Origin: Nematostella vectensis
Lineage: Eukaryota > Cnidaria > Anthozoa > Actiniaria > Edwardsiidae
NCBI RefSeq assembly: GCF_932526225.1
Contig: NC_064034.1
Span: 18,056,887 to 18,096,716 of the forward strand
Direction: 5' to 3'
DNA length: 39,830 nucleotides
This document shows, piece after piece, positions 24,201 to 36,200 of the stretch. Position numbers and translations under genes: made by a program. Numbering within the stretch: the stretch's first letter is position 1; each line of letters opens with the position of its first letter. Below the pieces are notes generated by a model, which saw only the letters and a list, made by a program, of their open reading frames with translations, ran no database searches and was not told the origin of the DNA.

Positions 24201-27200
24201 CGAAATTTCGGCGAAGTTCGGCTAGAGCTATGTTTGCCTAAAATCCTCGCTTTAAAATTTCGACACTGCCAAACTTTCGTCGAATTCAGTGTGCTCAATG
24301 AATGACATTTAGGGTGATGGGAGGGTGTCCAGAAAGGCGATCGGTGGGGGGGGGGGGGGGGGGTCAGGTGTAAAGGATGCCGAGCTTACCAACATTTTAA
24401 AATATGAAATTCTATTTGTTGATCTCTTCCAGGTTATCCACCATATTAAAGATAAGCAAAAATGCAGTAAGTTACACATGTGTAACGACGACAATTGTAT
24501 TAGAAAATTGATTAACTACCAAAAGGGGGGGCTCCGAAAAAAAAGGTCCTCTAAGGGAACAAGATAGAAAATTTTGGGGTTCTTTAACGTTCTTTTTTAC
24601 AATGAAAGGGGACTCTGAAATTTTAAGGTTTCTTGAGTATAAATCTTCCCTCCACCTTTGTGTAGTTAATGAACACTCCCTTAGATATATATTAAGCTTA
24701 GCATCAATGACGTTGTTCTCTGTAGGGCTCACTGCTAAAGCCTCACATTCCTGTGCTTGTCGTGGCATTACTGGAGTCTGTCAGTGGTTTAGAACAACAG
24801 GTAACTGTTATAAAGGGATATATTTTATATTATTGAGCCAATCCGCAATGTTTATTTTGTTTATGTGGGGATGTGTGTTACTCCATTTATATACTTTGTG
24901 ACGTGGTAAAATGATATTTTTATTTTGTTATATTGTTATTGGTTAAAAAGTAGAACACCAACTAAAAAGTTTTGCATTATTATTGTGATAAGTCGTCAGG
25001 AGAGTATGCCCAATGCTATTTGAACAGCATCTAAAATACTCCTGATGATCCTTTGTGAGGGGCGAAGCTAGCAGCAAAGAGATGGGGACAGAAGAGACAA
25101 GATGTATGCTTTCCCTCACTAGAATTTTACAAAAGAAAAATGGAGGAATAATGCTGTCTGCTTCCCCCCCCCCTTTCTTCTAATATGTGCCAACATTTTT
25201 TCCAAGTCTATGAATTATATCAGTCTTCACCTGAGCAAAAACGAAGACGTCCAAGAGAAGGTATGTGTCAATACCCACTACCTGACGCTAAACCTATAAA
25301 TGCCAAGAAATAGCTACTGTCAAGGCTAGTATGTCAAGGCTTGACCTTGACGATGGAATCACTGTAACGCCTCATTTGACCAAGGGACTGTCACATTAGC
25401 AGAACCCAGGGGGAGAGGGGGAGGGGGGTTCCGATGAAAACAAACGGGGGTGATCGTCGGCAAAATCGATTTTAACCCTAAGGGATGACACTTTGGGCGT
25501 GAACAACAGAAATTCTTACCCCTAAAAGATTACTAATTGGAGGTGGTCGAAGGAATTTTTAACCCTAAGAGATAGCAGAATCGGGAAACGATAAACACGC
25601 CATAAGGAAAAGCAGTTAGTCAAATTTTATTCCCTAAGAGATAGCAAAAATTAAAAAAAAATGTTATGTATGGTATGTTTTCTGTCTGTACTCGGACTGT
25701 GACATTAGCAGAATGCTTTAGTATGGTGTGTTTTCTGTCTGTACTCAGCTGGAAAGTGTTCGCATCGCCTCGTCCAAGATGTCCCCCATGATGGAGACCG
25801 TAAACCTGGTATGCACACCCCTAATATGGTCTTAACTAACACCCCTAATATGGTCTTAACTAACACCCCTAATATGGTCTTAACTGACACCCCTAATATG
25901 GTCTTAACTGACACCCCTAATATGGTCCTAACATCCCTAATATGGTCTTAACTAACACCCCTAATATGGTCTTAACTAACACACCTAATATGGTCTTAAC
26001 TAACACCCCTAATATGGTCTTAACTAACACCCCTAATATGGTCTTAACGAACACCCCTAATATGGTCTTAACTAACACCCTTAATATGGTCTTAAGTAAC
26101 ACCCCTAATATGGTCTTAACTAACACCCCTAATATGGTCTTAACTAACACCCCTAATATGGTCTTAACGATCACCCCTAATATGGTCTTAACGAACACCC
26201 CTAATATGGTCTTAAGTAACACCCCTAATATGGTCTTAAGTAACACCCCTTATATGGTCTTAAGTAGCACCCCTAATATGGTCTTAAGTAACACCCCTAA
26301 TATGGTCTTAAGTAACTCCCCTAATATGGTCTTAAGTAACACCCCTAATATGGTCTTAAGTAACACCCCTTATATGGTCTTAAGTAACACCCCTAATATG
26401 GTCTTAACTAAAACCCCGAATATGTTAGACAGCACGATTCAGTCGGTTAGTGTAAACTAGCCTACGACTCTGTTACGATGTTCGGATACGTACGAAGGTC
26501 GTGATGTGTAATTCAGGGCTAAGACATGCCGTAGGCAGGTCGGAAACGACTAAATCGTGCAGTCTAAATCACCCCTAATTTGAATCTTAACTGACACCAT
26601 ATGCTCATGTGACGCGTGTGGGTCTTTGTATGAGGCACGTGGTTCATTCTCACTACGTTCCCTAGCCCCAGCTGTTTCTTTTCCTTAGTGTGTACAGTAC
26701 GTGGAAATACGGTTTATTCTCCTGTACAACCGTCATGAGACACTTCCCCGATCGCTTTTTCTCTTTAGTGTGTACAGTACGTGGAAATACGGTTTATTCT
26801 CCTGTACAACCGTCATGAGACACTTCCCCAATCGCTTTTTCTCTTTAGTGTGTACAGTACGTGGACATATGGTTTATTCTCCTGTACAACCGTCATGAGA
26901 CACTTCCCCAATCGCTTTTTCTCTTTAGTGTGTACAGTACGTGGACATACGGTTTATTCTCCTGTACAACCGTCATGAGACACTTCCCCAATCGCTTTTT
27001 CTCTTTAGTGTGTACAGTACGTGGACATACGGTTTATTCTCTTGTACAACCGTCATGAGACACTTCCCCAATCGCTTTTTCTCTTTAGTGTGTACAGTAC
27101 GTGGACATACGGTTTATTCTCCTGTACAACCGTCATGAGACACTTCCCCAATCGCTTTTTCTCTTTAGTGTGTACAGTACGTGGACATATGGTTTATTGT

Positions 27201-30200
27201 CCTGTACAACCGTCATGAGACACTTCCCCAATCGCTTTTTCTCTTTAGTGTGTACAGTACGTGGACATATGGTTTATTCTCCTGTACAACCGTCATGAGA
27301 CACTTCCCCAATCGCTTTTTCTCTTTAGTGTGTACAGTATGTGGACATATGGTTTATTCTCCTGTACAACCGTCATGAGACACTTCCCCAATCGCCTTTT
27401 CTCTTTAGTGTGTACAGTACGTGGACATATGGTTTATTCTCCTGTACAACCGTCATGAGACACTTCCCCAATCGCTTTTTCTCTTTAGTGTGTACAGTAC
27501 GTGGACATATGGTTTATTCTCCTGTACAACCGTCATGAGACACTTCCCCAATCGCTTTTTCTCTTTAGTGTGTACAGTACGTGGACATATGGTTTATTCT
27601 CCTGTACAACCGTCATGAGACACTTCCCCAATCGCTTTTTCTCTTTAGTGTGTACAGTACGTGGACATATGGTTTATTCTCCTGTACAACCGTAATGAGA
27701 CACTTCCCCAATCGCTTTTTCTCTTTAGTGTGTACAGTACGTGGACATATGGTTTATTCTCCTGTACAACCGTCATGAGACACTTCCCCAATCGCTTTTC
27801 CTCTTTAGTGTGTACAGTACGTGGACATATGGTTTATTCTCCTGTACAACCGTCATGAGACACTTCCCCAATCGCTTTTTCTCTTTAGTGTGTACAGTAC
27901 GTGGACATATGGTTTATTCTCCTGTACAACCGTCATGAGACACTTCCCCAATCGCTTTTTCTCTTTAGTGTGTACAGTACGTGGACATGTGGTTTATTCT
28001 CCTGTACAACCGTAATGAGACACTTCCCCAATCGCTTTTTCTCTTTAGTGTGTACAGTACGTGGACATATGGTTTATTCTCCTGTACAACCGTCATGAGA
28101 CACTTCCCCAATCGCTTTTTCTCTTTAGTGTGTACAGTACGTGGACATACGGTTTATTCTCCTGTACAACCGTCATGAGACACTTCCCCGATCGCTTTTT
28201 CTCTTTAGTGTGTACAGTACGTGGACATATGGTTTATTCTCCTGTACAACCGTCATGAGACACTTCCCCAATCGCTTTTTCTCTTTAGTGTGTACAGTAC
28301 GTGGACATATGGTTTATTCTCCTGTACAACCGTCATGAGACACTTCCCCAATCGCTTTTTCTCTTTAGTGTGTACAGTACGTGGACATATGGTTTATTCT
28401 CCTGTACAACCGTCATGGGACACTTCCCCAATCGCTTTTTCTCTTTAGTGTGTACAGTACGTGGACATACGGTTTATTCTCCTGTACAACCGTCATGAGA
28501 CACTTCCCCAATCGCTTTTTCTCTTTAGTGTGTACAGTACGTGGAGATATGGTTTATTCTCCTGTACAACCGTCATGAGACGCTTCCCTAATCGCTTTTT
28601 CTCTTTAGTGTGTACAGTACGTGGACATATGGTTTATTCTCCTGTACAACCGTCATGAGACGCTTCCCTAATCGCTTTTTCTCTTTAGTGTGTACAGTAC
28701 GTGGACATATGGTTTATTCTCCTGTACAACCGTCATGAGACACTTCCCCGATCGCTTTTTCTCTTTAGTGTGTACAGTACGTGGACATATGGTTTATTCT
28801 CCTGTACAACCGTCATGAGACACTTCCCTAATCGCTTTTTCTCTTTAGTGTGTACAGTACGTGGACATATGGTTTATTCTCCTGTACAACCGTCATGAGA
28901 CACTTCCCCAATCGCTTTTCCTCTTTAGTGTGTACAGTACGTGGACATATGGTTTATTCTCCTGTACAACCGTCATGAGACACTTCCCCAATCGCTTTTC
29001 CTCTTTAGTGTGTACAGTACGTGGACATATGGTTTATTCTCCTGTACAACCGTCATCAGACACTTCCCCAATCGCTTTTTCTCTTAAGTGTGTACAGTAC
29101 GTGGACATATGGTTTATTCTCCTGTACAACCGTCATGAGACACTTGCCCAATCGCTTTTTCTCTTTAGTGTGTACAGTACGTGGACATATGGTTTATTCT
29201 CCTGTACAACCGTCACGAGACACTTCCCCAATCGCTTTTTCTCTTTAGTGTGTACAGTACGTGGACATATGGTTTATTCTCCTGTACAACCGTCACGAGA
29301 CACTTCCCCAATCGCTTTTTCTCTTTAGTGTGTGCAGTACGTGGACATATGGTTTATTCTCCTGTACAACCGTCATGAGACACTTCCCCAATCGCTTTTT
29401 CTCTTTAGTGTGTACAGTACGTGGACATATGGTTTATTCTCCTGTACAACCGTCATGAGATACTTCCCCAATCGCTTTTTCTCTTTAGTGTGTACAGTAC
29501 GTGGAGATATGGTTTATTCTCCTGTACAACCGTCATGAGACGCTTCCCTAATCGCTTTTTCTCTTTAGTGTGTACAGTACGTGGACATATGGTTTATTCT
29601 CCTGTACAACCGTCATGAGACACTTCCCCAATCGCTTTTTCTCTTTAGTGTGTACAGTACGTGGACATATGGTTTATTCTCCTGTACAACCGTCATGAGA
29701 CACTTCCCCGATCGCTTTTTCTCTTTAGTGTGTACAGTACGTGGACATATGGTTTATTCTCCTGTACAACCGTCATGAGACACTTCCCTAATCGCTTTTT
29801 CTCTTTAGTGTGTACAGTACGTGGACATATGGTTTATTCTCCTGTACAACCGTCATGAGACACTTCCCCAATCGCTTTTCCTCTTTAGTGTGTACAGTAC
29901 GTGGACATATGGTTTATTCTCCTGTACAACCGTCATGAGACACTTCCCCAATCGCTTTTCCTCTTTAGTGTGTACAGTACGTGGACATATGGTTTATTCT
30001 CCTGTACAACCGTCATCAGACACTTCCCCAATCGCTTTTTCTCTTAAGTGTGTACAGTACGTGGACATATGGTTTATTCTCCTGTACAACCGTCACGAGA
30101 CACTTCCCCAATCGCTTTTTCTCTTTAGTGTGTACAGTACGTGGACATATGGTTTATTCTCCTGTACAACCGTCACGAGACACTTCCCCAATCGCTTTTT

Positions 30201-33200
30201 CTCTTTAGTGTGTACAGTACGTGGACATATGGTTTATTCTCCTGTACAACCGTCATGAGACACTTCCCCAATCGCTTTTTCTCTTTAGTGTGTACAGTAC
30301 GTGGACATATGGTTTATTCTCCTGTACAACCGTCATGAGATACTTCCCCAATCGCTTTTTCTCTTTAGTGTGTACAGTACGTGGACATATGGTTTATTCT
30401 CCTGTAAAACCGTCATGAGACACTTCCCCAATCGCTTTTTCTCTTTAGTGTGTACAGTACGTGGACATATGGTTTATTCTCCTGTACAACCGTCATGAGA
30501 CACTTCCCCAATCGCTTTTTCTCTTTAGTGTGTACAGTACGTGGACGAAGAAGTGTTGCCAGAGCTAATTCCACGAGTGGCCGATTTGCTTCGTCGAGGT
30601 GTTGGCCTTGGAACCAAGGTAATTTCTTAGCTATTATCATACTACAGCCCTTATCATCATACAGCAAAGTTGAATTTGTGGTTACTTCTTCCCCTTGAAT
30701 GATAGCTACGGAGTATTTGGTTTGTTTTTAGGTCGGTTGTTCCGGATTTGTGGTCTCCCTGTGTATGCAGTGTCCGCGAGAGCTTGAGCCTTACGCAGGT
30801 TAGACATGTGACCTATTTTCAAAAGAATTCTTACAAAAAGGGAGTAGTGGATAAAGTGATCAGTCTAAGAGCATGTCAAGCTTTTAAGAATGTCGATCAC
30901 CCACTTCTTTGTCATTGTTGACAATGAAAATATAACGGTTTTTTGCAAGAAAACAATAAAGTAACAATCCACAAATGAAGTCTGATACGTTATTCACGAC
31001 TTGATTGAAAAATATCTTGGTTACGCGTTTGAATTGGAAGATGAAAATGGGTGCCTGTGTGACTTGTTGATGTGCGGGAGCGTCAAATGGTGGCGTGAAG
31101 TCCCGTTCAAACATTGCTGGCGCCGCTACGCTCGATTTCCATAAAACAAAACAAATGAATTCTGGCGAACGACATGACGGAAAAACCTGGAAAACGCGCA
31201 GTTCGAGATAGAGAAAGAAGACACAAGTTCTTACAATGGCTATAGGTTCCTTGTATTACGGACTGATTTTCAAAACACAAATATCGTGAGGCCGAAGTGC
31301 GCATAACCAGATTTCGGCTTTTTAAGATAATTTTTCCTTGATCATCCTTGCGCTATGTATGAGCTCAGGGACGAAAAGCTCAAATTTCAATGACACTTTA
31401 CAAAAGGGCGCATCAATTTAAAAAAGTCGCACTTGATATTTTGTTTGCTATAAGTTACTAAGTAAAATTTTCCGTCTTATTCGATGTGAAATGGTCTTAT
31501 TTGAAGCGTCATGTCATGTTTTTCCGTCATGTCCTGGCGAACTGCTCCCCAGAGCTACCCCAACACGGTGTTCAAACTGCGCCAGCATTGCCCAACCAGC
31601 GTCTCGCCAGCTTTTCAGGCTGGTACTTCATGGAACCATCAAAATAGTGTGTCCTAGACACTGACCCTAACCCTAATAATAACCCTAGCCATATTGATGG
31701 CTACATGAAGAACTAACTGCTTTTCAGCGATGTCAGCAATTTTTGCACGGGGCTTTATGGTTTAAACCTGTATTTTTATGGTAAATTCTACTAACATTTG
31801 GTTCACTGCCTGTAGGAAAACTTTTGTCGTCTTTGTTGTCCGGTTTGTCCGATCGTATTGCATCTGTCCGAAAATCCTACGCCACCACCATTGGTCATGT
31901 AGTTAAGGTATTGTCTTATGGTGTGAATTAGCCTGGTAAATGTTGGACGTTATCAATAATAAACTGTACGTAAACGTTTTTTAACGTTGTTTAAGGTGGC
32001 TAAAGAGAGTAGTGTGGAGAAGCTTATTGACCGAATCAAGAACTGGTACTTCGAAAAGGAAGGTATGGACGGGAGTGCTTTTGGCATATTTAGAAACCTT
32101 ACAGCATACCTCCATTAAGCGGCCAATTCCAAAACTGCCGAAATATTAATCATTCAAATACTTTAAGCGGCGACCTCCATTAAGCGGCCGTTGCCACCAT
32201 TTTTCAGTCCAAAACCCCTCTATCGGATCTAAGGTATGAAAAAATCTAATTATTGGATCTACGGGCCCTCTAGTGACAAAAATAATAATGAAAGTGCACA
32301 GATTACTGTTGGGAGCGACAGAGATTTCTTAATTGATTGCCATTGCAGTATGGGTTGCTGTGGTGGCTAATTGCTCCAACATTACATTGAGACGACATTT
32401 TTTTCTTCAGAGGCTGGGTTTCGGTTAGCCTGTGGTCTGACATTCCAGGCGATCACGCGGTATTCCCCTGATGTTATGCGCAGTCACGCCTCCAAGGTCC
32501 TGCCCACTGCGTACTTCGCCATGCACGAGGACAAGAAGACAGGTGATCACGTGAAACGAAGAATGCGTGACAATGAGACTAGAACTAGTGGGGATGAGTG
32601 AAACGGACGCAAGAAAGTGTGTCGTCATTTTATGTCACACTCGAGCCCTGAATTTCTGTTTTTTTTCACAGGTTCAAATTCCAACTCGCAATCAGCTTGG
32701 GAAGAAATCTGGCTTGAAAATACTCCAGGTACGGTTTGACAATTTATTTATTGCCAAATTTATTATCAACACCTTCGAAATCATCAGCTGTTACCTGTTA
32801 CCTATATCCTCCTCGCTCCTGATGCCACATAGGGCCACCACAGCCTTTTTCCAATTATCTCGCTTTTACCCGAACCTCTCTAACGTTATTATTATTATTA
32901 TTGGCGTTCACTACATAATTGTCGTTGTCGTCGTATCATCATCATCACCATTATTGTACTTATCATCATAATAATCACTATCATCGTAGTTGTCGCCATC
33001 GTACTTATCGTATTTATCGTTGTCGTCGTCGTATCATCATCATCACCATTATTGTACTTATTATCATAATTATCATCGTTGCATCATTATCTTCGTAGTT
33101 GTCGCCATCGTACTTATCATATTTATCGTTGTCGTCGTATCATCATCATCATCACCATTATTGTACTTATCATCATAATAATCATCATCGTAGTTGTCGC

Positions 33201-36200
33201 CATCGTACTTATCATAATTATCGTTGTCGTCGTATCACCATTATTGTACTTATTATCATAATTATAATCGTTGCATCATTATCATCGTAGTTGTCGCCAT
33301 CGTACTTATCATAATTATCGTTGTCGTCGTATCACCATTAATGTACATATTATCATAATTATCAACGTTGCATCATTATCATCGTAGTTGTCGCCATCGT
33401 ACTCCTCATCAATTTCATCGTCATCGTCATTGTTATCATACTTACCATTATTGTAATATCGTAATTTTTGTCGTCATTTTGCCTTTATCCCCATCCTGTT
33501 CTAATCATTTATGTGTGACTATAATGTGCCCATCCAGGCCTGTAGCCAAAATCAACATTTTACCGAGTCAAAGCTAGCCACTGAATGATAAATCCAACAA
33601 AAGCAGGTGTTTTATCTCATACTTTTTTCAATTGTGAAACACTAAACATCAAAATTTTACCGAAGCGTGTGCCTCACTTGCCTCAAGCTGGCTACGGCCC
33701 TGCCACCGGTCTACAGGTGCCAAAGGCAGGAGGGCAGAAATATATATATAATCATTCCCACGAGCTTACTCTCATTAACCAAACACCTTTTCTACCCGTT
33801 TATGTGTAACTAAAACATGCCATCTGTTTCCTAGTATCAAGGCAGGACTGCGACAATATCTATGATCAATAGTGCGAGCTTTCCTTCAATAACCATACAC
33901 CTTTTTTGACCGTTTGTGTGTAACATACCCTCTGTTTCCAGGTACCGACGCAGGACTGCGGCTCTATGTGGGCGAGATAACCGACATCTGCTGCACTGCT
34001 CTGACATCACAGGTCTGGTTGATCAGAGCACAGGCCGCACAAACGGTCTCCTCTTTAGCCGCCAAATTAGGTAAACTGTCTGCTTCGTCAGTTGTGGGTA
34101 CCACTCGGCATAGGGGATCAAGGGTAGGGGGGGGGAGTAGATTCGCCAGTGTTCGGCATTGTATGTTGTGGCTTGTTTGTACTAAAGTTTTTTACTTGGG
34201 TTTCAAGGAAATTCATTGAAGCAGCCTTTCCTTGGGAAACTTTTGAATTCTCTAGTTGGCGGACTAGCTGGACGAACATGGACTGGAAAGGTTTGTCTTT
34301 TGGGAAACATGAGTTTCAATAATCCCTCACCGACTGATCAATTTTGAATACTCCATATTCCCACGTCACACTGATCAATATTGAATTTTTCACATCGCTA
34401 ACGGCTTCATTGCACAATGTTTCACTTACTAGACTAAACCTCATGACAAGTTCTTTATTATTTCCTCCACAGGACAAGCTGCTAGAGTCCATCTCTTGTA
34501 TTTGCACTAAGTGCAGGTAATTTTAATTAATTTATTAATTTTAATTAATGAATTAATTAACCAATCAGTCAATTAATTTAATCAATTAATTGATTGATTA
34601 ATTAATTAATTAATTATGTAATTAATTATGTTTTAATGAATTAGTTAATTAATTATATAATTAATGAATAAATTTATTTTTTAATTACTTATTTAAAACT
34701 AAGCGATCCCCGTATTAAATTTGCTACTGTGTGTGTCAGTGTGTCTATTTCTGTCCGTCTATACGATCGTACGTACATTCGCCTGTTTTTTTTTCCGTCC
34801 GTCGTCTATAGAGCTCTTGCTAATCCATTCTATATTAGGTCATCGGTGGAGAACTCTGAGAAACTGGAGCCCAGCCTTGATGAGGTAAGCAGCTGAACCT
34901 TGCAGGCGATCTCGCTAACAACTTATTAAAAATAAAACAACACCCATGGCAAAGTTATAGGTATGATGAGACGGGCGCTACCGTGGCCACTTTGAGGCTA
35001 GCCAAATAGCCCATTTCCAAATTATGCTCGACTGCTCACAAAGTATAGCTTAAAATCGAGGGCCTATGCTAAAACTACAGTAAACTCTTTTTTAAGAGCA
35101 GTGGAGCGTTATTCGGAAATGGTCTATTGCCTGTCTTTCTTAACAATTTGTCTTGGTAGCCAGTGTATTGCCTGTCATGGCATTCAAACCTGGTTAAGCT
35201 TTTCTAACACAGAAATTGTTTCTTTATCTTTCCCTCCAGGTCGTGAACAGCGTATTGAAAGAATGCCGTAAAGAGAATCTCGAATACAAAATAGCATCAT
35301 TGAATTGTTTTGGTAAAATCGTGGAAGAGTACGGTCTGGACAGATTTCAGGACATAAGCGAATTGCTTTTCCCTATAGTCGACCCCGTAAGTATGCTTCG
35401 CTTCTCTTTATATGTATTTTGTCTCTGATGAGTTGTATTGTTAGTCGTTTAAGAGCTGCGTTCTTCAAAATGACCAGTGAGCAATATACGTTGGTCGCTT
35501 ACGAAAGCATAGTTCAATTACATAGAATATTTTGACATTCTGAAGAGGTTTTCTGCTTCCCTTTTAGTTGTTGAACACCTGTTATTTAAGGTGGCCCGCG
35601 TCTATTTAAAAGGACTGTTTAAAAAAAATATCCGTCTTCAAAGCGCTCCTATATACGGTCATTATTTGTGCGATTTTTTTAATTCTTTCAAGTACTAATG
35701 AAAAAATACCGCAAATTTTGAGTTCATTGTAATGCTAGGTTAAATCCAAACTGATTGCAAAATAACTGAAATTAATCAAAGGCTACCTCTGTTGGTGTTA
35801 TGTAAACTAATGGAGCTGGTAGGGTCAATATGCAAGGACACTAACAAGAACGTACAATTTATTTGACCATTAAAACTGCGATTAAAAGTCGTGGTAGCTT
35901 ACGAGAGCAAAGCTTCGACTGTACGGGTTCTAGTTTTCAATCATTATGTTCTTATTTGCTACTACTGATACTCAGAAAAAGAAGGAGGACGAAGAGCAGG
36001 AAGAGGGAGAAGTCGATGAAGAGAATGAGAACAAAACCCCAGACGAAAGATTACTTGTCGCCTTTTTTGACTGTCTTGGCTTGGCCTGGCCTAAGGTCTC
36101 TTCTCCCTCCCATGGTATGTCCGATTATTTTAAGTTATAGCATTGCAACAGGGGAATTTAGTGGTTAAACAAAGCAAAGCGGCTCGGGTGTTCGAACGCT

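Noticed and set aside
24346-24363. G-homopolymer as a regulatory G-quadruplex
   Set aside because: Length of such runs is often unreliable in assemblies, and no further support was seen.
25942-26460. 172-residue MVLTNTPN repeat ORF
   Set aside because: A 24-bp unit divisible by 3 without stops gives this automatically on both strands. In frame with exon 42, a TAA follows within about ten codons.
26701-30498. Series of 65-residue ORFs ([15 protein letters not shown] type) every 80 bp
   Set aside because: They are the same repeat unit read through its frames until the fixed TGA. No independent start signal, and they lie inside intron 42.
26689-30528. CRISPR array
   Set aside because: Units are contiguous and identical without unique spacers, and the DNA is clearly animal with spliced genes.
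26689-30528. Recursive splicing sites in the 80-bp units
   Set aside because: Recursive sites need AG directly followed by GT. Here AG is followed by TG, so no donor is regenerated.
31655-31690. Telomere-like ccctaaccctaa stretch
   Set aside because: Only about two units, intronic, probably chance.
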